A DNA stretch of 6,407 bases, taken from positions 1 through 6,407 of the forward strand of contig CANHDS010000033.1 of NCBI GenBank assembly GCA_947459465.1. The letters are read 5' to 3'. This document shows positions 4,135-6,407 of this stretch, in pieces (the first letter of the stretch is position 1; each line of letters starts with the position of its first letter). The notes beneath the pieces were generated by a model. The model was given only the letters and a program-made list of their open reading frames with translations. It was not told where the DNA came from and ran no database searches. Source of the stretch: Burkholderiaceae bacterium. Lineage in GTDB: Bacteria > Pseudomonadota > Gammaproteobacteria > Burkholderiales > Burkholderiaceae. The position numbers and the translations under genes are program-made.

Positions 4135-6267
4135 TGTGTTCAATGTGTCGCCACGTAACGTTGGGTAACGAACATGGTCAATCAACTCCTGGACCTCTTT
4201 CTTAGGAGCTGGGGTCACCAAGCTCACCAAAATGAGAACCGCAAAACCGACTGGTACACCGAAGATACCAGCGGAGATTGGCTGAATACCCCACCAGAGT
4301 TCGACTGGAGCTTGCACCTCAAACACTTTGCGCAACCATGGTTGGTTCATGACCATGTAATAGCCGGTGATCGCAAGACCAGAGCTCATGCCAAGGACAG
4401 CACCCCACTTAGTGGCTCTCTTCCAGAAAATACCTGCTACTAGAGCTGGGAAGAATGATGCCGCAGCGAAGGAGAACGCCGCGCCCACTAAGAACAAGAT
4501 GTCAGCGACTTTTTGTGCTGCCACCCAGGCTGCTGCCAATGCCACAACCAGTAACAAGGCTTTCGAAATCGCAACGCGACGTGATGCAGAAGCGTTTGGA
4601 TCGATCATCTTGTAGTACAAGTCATGCGACAGAGCGTTTGCAATGGTCAAGAGCAATCCGTCAGCAGTGGACAGCGCAGCAGCCAAACCACCCGCTGCCA
4701 CCATGCCTGAGATCACGTAGGGCAAGCCACCAATTTCGGGGGTTGCCAATACGATGATGTCACCACCAATGGTCATCTCAGCCAATTGGAAGATACCGTC
4801 TTTGTTGATATCCACTACAGATAACAGTGTGGGGTCCACTTTCGACCATGCTGCAATCCACGCTGGTAACTTATCAAACGGTGTTCCAACCAAAACGTTA
4901 AAGACCTCATACTTCACGAGCACTGCAAGAGCCGGCGCTGTGAAATACAGCAAGAAGATGAAGAACAGTGACCAGGTCACAGACTCACGCGCTTGTTTTA
5001 CCGACGGGGTCGTATAAAAACGCATCAGAATGTGTGGCAAGGCTGCTGTACCTAACATCAAGCAGAAGATCAGCGCTAAGAAGTTGCGACGCGATGTATC
5101 AAATGCGGTACGCGCTTTTTCGTCACCATTGGGATCGCCCGCAAATTGCTGACCATGCCGTGGCATGTTCGCCAATGGGTTTGCACGGTTATTCGCACTG
5201 GCTCTTTGTGCAGTCCAAGCCGTCTTGGCAGCTTCGGCATCTTTTGGAAGCCCAGCTAACGCTTTTTCTGCGGCGGCAATTTCTGCAGCGGGTGCACTGG
5301 CTGCTTTCAGATCAGCCACTTTCTTCTCGGCAGCCGCTTTGTCAGCAGCTAAGGCAGCTGGTACATCTTTTAACTTCTCAGCCAAGGCATCAGCGCGTGC
5401 TTTGAAAATTGCGCGAACTTCAAGCTCTTTTGGATCCTTGATGAGTTCAGCTTCACGAGCGGTGACTTTTTCAAGCTGTGAACCGTAGATCAATTGAGGT
5501 AACGGGTTACCAGTTTGTTTTACCGACAACCAAACCACTGGAATCATGTAAGCAATGATCAAGATGATGTACTGCGCAACCTGTGTCCAGGTTACAGCGC
5601 GCATACCACCCAAGAACGAGCAGACCAAAATACCAGCAAGGCCCACGAACACACCAACCTCAAATTCAATACCTGCGAGACGTGTCGTAATCAAACCCAC
5701 ACCATAAATCTGCGCAACCACATAAACGAAGGAGGTCAAAATAGCGGCAAAAATTCCGACGAATCGGGCAAGGTTACCGTCGTAACGAGCACCCAAGAAG
5801 TCAGGGATCGTAAATTGACCGAACTTACGCAGATATGGGGCAAGGAATAGTGCCACTAAGCAATATCCACCTGTCCAACCCATAATGAAGGCTAAGCCAC
5901 CATAACCGGTGAGGTACAAAGTACCTGCCATACCGATAAACGAAGCTGCCGACATCCAGTCGGAACCGGTTGCCATACCGTTATAGACCGCTGGTACGCG
6001 CCGTCCCGCCACATAATACTCGGCGGCATCATTCGTACGACTCATCACACCAATACCGGCGTAGAGTAATACAGTGGCGCCCAAGAAGACGTAACCAACC
6101 ATGGCACGTCCCATGCCCATTTGTTCGGCAATACCAACGAGGACAATAAACGCTAAAAAGCCAAGGGTATAAAAACCATAGACTTTATTTAGCTGCTTTT
6201 TAAAGGCTGCATTGCTTTGGCCAGATCCGCCAAAAGCACCGCCTGAATCAGGTGTCATTCCAGCCAT
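4123..6267 (-). CDS. Sodium:solute symporter, VC_2705-like subfamily (large subunit)
   Basis: This is a secondary transporter of the sodium:solute symporter (SSS) family, using a sodium gradient to import a small solute. Relatives such as ActP carry acetate, but the substrate here is not determined. About 13-14 membrane segments are visible. The sodium-site helix GMATGSDWMSAASF lies at residues 97-110, the conserved ALPHILMRF at about 409-417, and ALSTADGLLL (531-540) contributes the second half of the sodium site. The C-terminal LIDHVRYP (695-702) is typical of this subfamily. Odd features are a hydrophilic Ala/Lys-rich insertion (about 251-392) and an EF-hand-like loop (486-497). The length of 714 exceeds the roughly 550-600 of simpler members. 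The start is supported by AGGAGG seven bases upstream. Its ATG overlaps the stop of the DUF4212 partner gene. Confidence 0.95.
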   Translation of the reverse strand: MAGMTPDSGGAFGGSGQSNAAFKKQLNKVYGFYTLGFLAFIVLVGIAEQMGMGRAMVGYVFLGATVLLYAGIGVMSRTNDAAEYYVAGRRVPAVYNGMATGSDWMSAASFIGMAGTLYLTGYGGLAFIMGWTGGYCLVALFLAPYLRKFGQFTIPDFLGARYDGNLARFVGIFAAILTSFVYVVAQIYGVGLITTRLAGIEFEVGVFVGLAGILVCSFLGGMRAVTWTQVAQYIILIIAYMIPVVWLSVKQTGNPLPQLIYGSQLEKVTAREAELIKDPKELEVRAIFKARADALAEKLKDVPAALAADKAAAEKKVADLKAASAPAAEIAAAEKALAGLPKDAEAAKTAWTAQRASANNRANPLANMPRHGQQFAGDPNGDEKARTAFDTSRRNFLALIFCLMLGTAALPHILMRFYTTPSVKQARESVTWSLFFIFLLYFTAPALAVLVKYEVFNVLVGTPFDKLPAWIAAWSKVDPTLLSVVDINKDGIFQLAEMTIGGDIIVLATPEIGGLPYVISGMVAAGGLAAALSTADGLLLTIANALSHDLYYKMIDPNASASRRVAISKALLLVVALAAAWVAAQKVADILFLVGAAFSFAAASFFPALVAGIFWKRATKWGAVLGMSSGLAITGYYMVMNQPWLRKVFEVQAPVELWWGIQPISAGIFGVPVGFAVLILVSLVTPAPKKEVQELIDHVRYPTLRGDTLNTQTN
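4777..4812 (-). other. EF-hand-like calcium-binding loop within the symporter
   Basis: Residues 486-497 read DINKDGIFQLAE, fitting the 12-residue EF-hand loop D-x-[DN]-x-D-G-x-hydrophobic-x-x-x-E. It lies between the two helices equivalent to core helices 7 and 8 of the LeuT-type fold, on the predicted periplasmic side. The motif is seen; calcium binding is inferred. Confidence 0.6.
5092..5517 (-). other. Ala/Lys/Glu-rich hydrophilic insertion in the symporter
   Basis: Residues about 251-392 form a long non-membrane stretch between membrane segments ending WLSV and beginning FLALIF. It is rich in Ala, Lys, Glu and Asp, has long predicted helices (for example DALAEKLKDVPAALAADKAA) with coiled-coil character, and ends in a polar Gly/Asn-rich part. 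ActP-type transporters have only a short loop here. Confidence 0.7.
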
Positions 6268-6407
6268 TATTGATCCTCCTCAGCTTCAGCACAACCATAT
6301 TCCTCGTCGAGCTTATTCATGTAATGCGCGTACTAGGCAATGATCGCTATATAAATGACCAACGAACCTTGCGCTCCAATCCAGAAACTAAATGGCCATC
6401 CAAAAAA
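6267..6407 (-). pseudogene. DUF4212 sodium symporter small subunit, 3' part, with in-frame TAG
   Basis: The DUF4212 protein is a small two-helix membrane partner encoded next to VC_2705-type symporters. From the right edge the frame reads FFGWPFSFWIGAQGSLVIYI and then AIIA, the end of the loop and the second helix, before meeting TAG at 6333-6335. Reading through the stop, the same frame continues YAHYMNKLDEEYGCAEAEED and Q, matching the usual C-terminal region (Y-A-x-x-M-N-x-L-D), and ends with TAA overlapping the symporter ATG (TAATG). The frame, codon use and junction are intact, so a recent point change, a base-call error or readthrough are all possible. If real, the product loses 22 C-terminal positions, including the end of helix 2. 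The family call is confident; functional status is not. The 5' part lies outside the window. Confidence 0.8.
6275..6280 (-). promoter_or_regulatory. Ribosome binding site of the symporter
   Basis: AGGAGG on the minus strand, seven bases before the ATG at 6267. It is a full consensus site and lies inside the final codons of the upstream small-subunit frame. Confidence 0.85.

Noticed and set aside
5154..5167. Palindrome CATGCC-GT-GGCATG within the symporter gene
   Set aside because: It is a short inverted repeat inside coding sequence with no associated regulatory feature; chance is sufficient.
4174..5850. Several plus-strand open frames opposite the symporter
   Set aside because: They overlap one another in different frames, show compositional bias mirroring the symporter codons, and match no known family.
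1..6407. CRISPR arrays, tRNA or rRNA genes, insertion sequences, phage genes
   Set aside because: Coding density is high with recognisable housekeeping genes, and no spaced repeats, transposase-like frames or RNA gene signatures were found.

Overview
The window reads as ordinary chromosome of a betaproteobacterium of the order Burkholderiales, most like the freshwater genus Polynucleobacter. This rests on the RecA, RecX and SucC sequence character, the gene order recA-recX-sucC, moderate GC, and a DUF4212/VC_2705-type sodium symporter pair. Genus assignment is recollection-based inference, not a search result. Every supported gene is on the minus strand, so transcription runs from right to left.

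Right end (about 4074-6407): the 3' part of a small DUF4212 membrane subunit gene overlaps the start of a 714-residue sodium:solute symporter by one base. The symporter is followed by two hairpins; the second is a classic intrinsic terminator with a UUCG loop. The small-subunit gene has an in-frame TAG inside its second membrane segment, although the downstream reading frame and its stop/start overlap with the symporter remain intact. The symporter has a long Ala/Lys-rich insertion and an EF-hand-like loop, both predicted to lie on the periplasmic face.

Middle (2323-4025): three tightly packed genes encode a secreted chalcone-isomerase-like protein, a DUF3833 lipoprotein and a DUF2878 six-helix membrane protein. 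They look like one envelope-directed operon of unknown function.

Left (1-2322): recA sits behind a near-perfect LexA box and is coupled to recX by a TAATG overlap. A perfect 11-bp stem hairpin lies within the first 20 codons of recX and could attenuate recX transcription after recA. A 152-bp gap then leads to sucC, cut by the window edge; it contains a one-mismatch FNR-type site at a position compatible with control of the sucC promoter. No RNA genes, CRISPR arrays, insertion sequences or phage genes were seen. The most interesting points are the nonsense codon in the small symporter subunit, the hairpin inside recX, the FNR-like site before sucC and the stand-alone three-gene envelope cassette.
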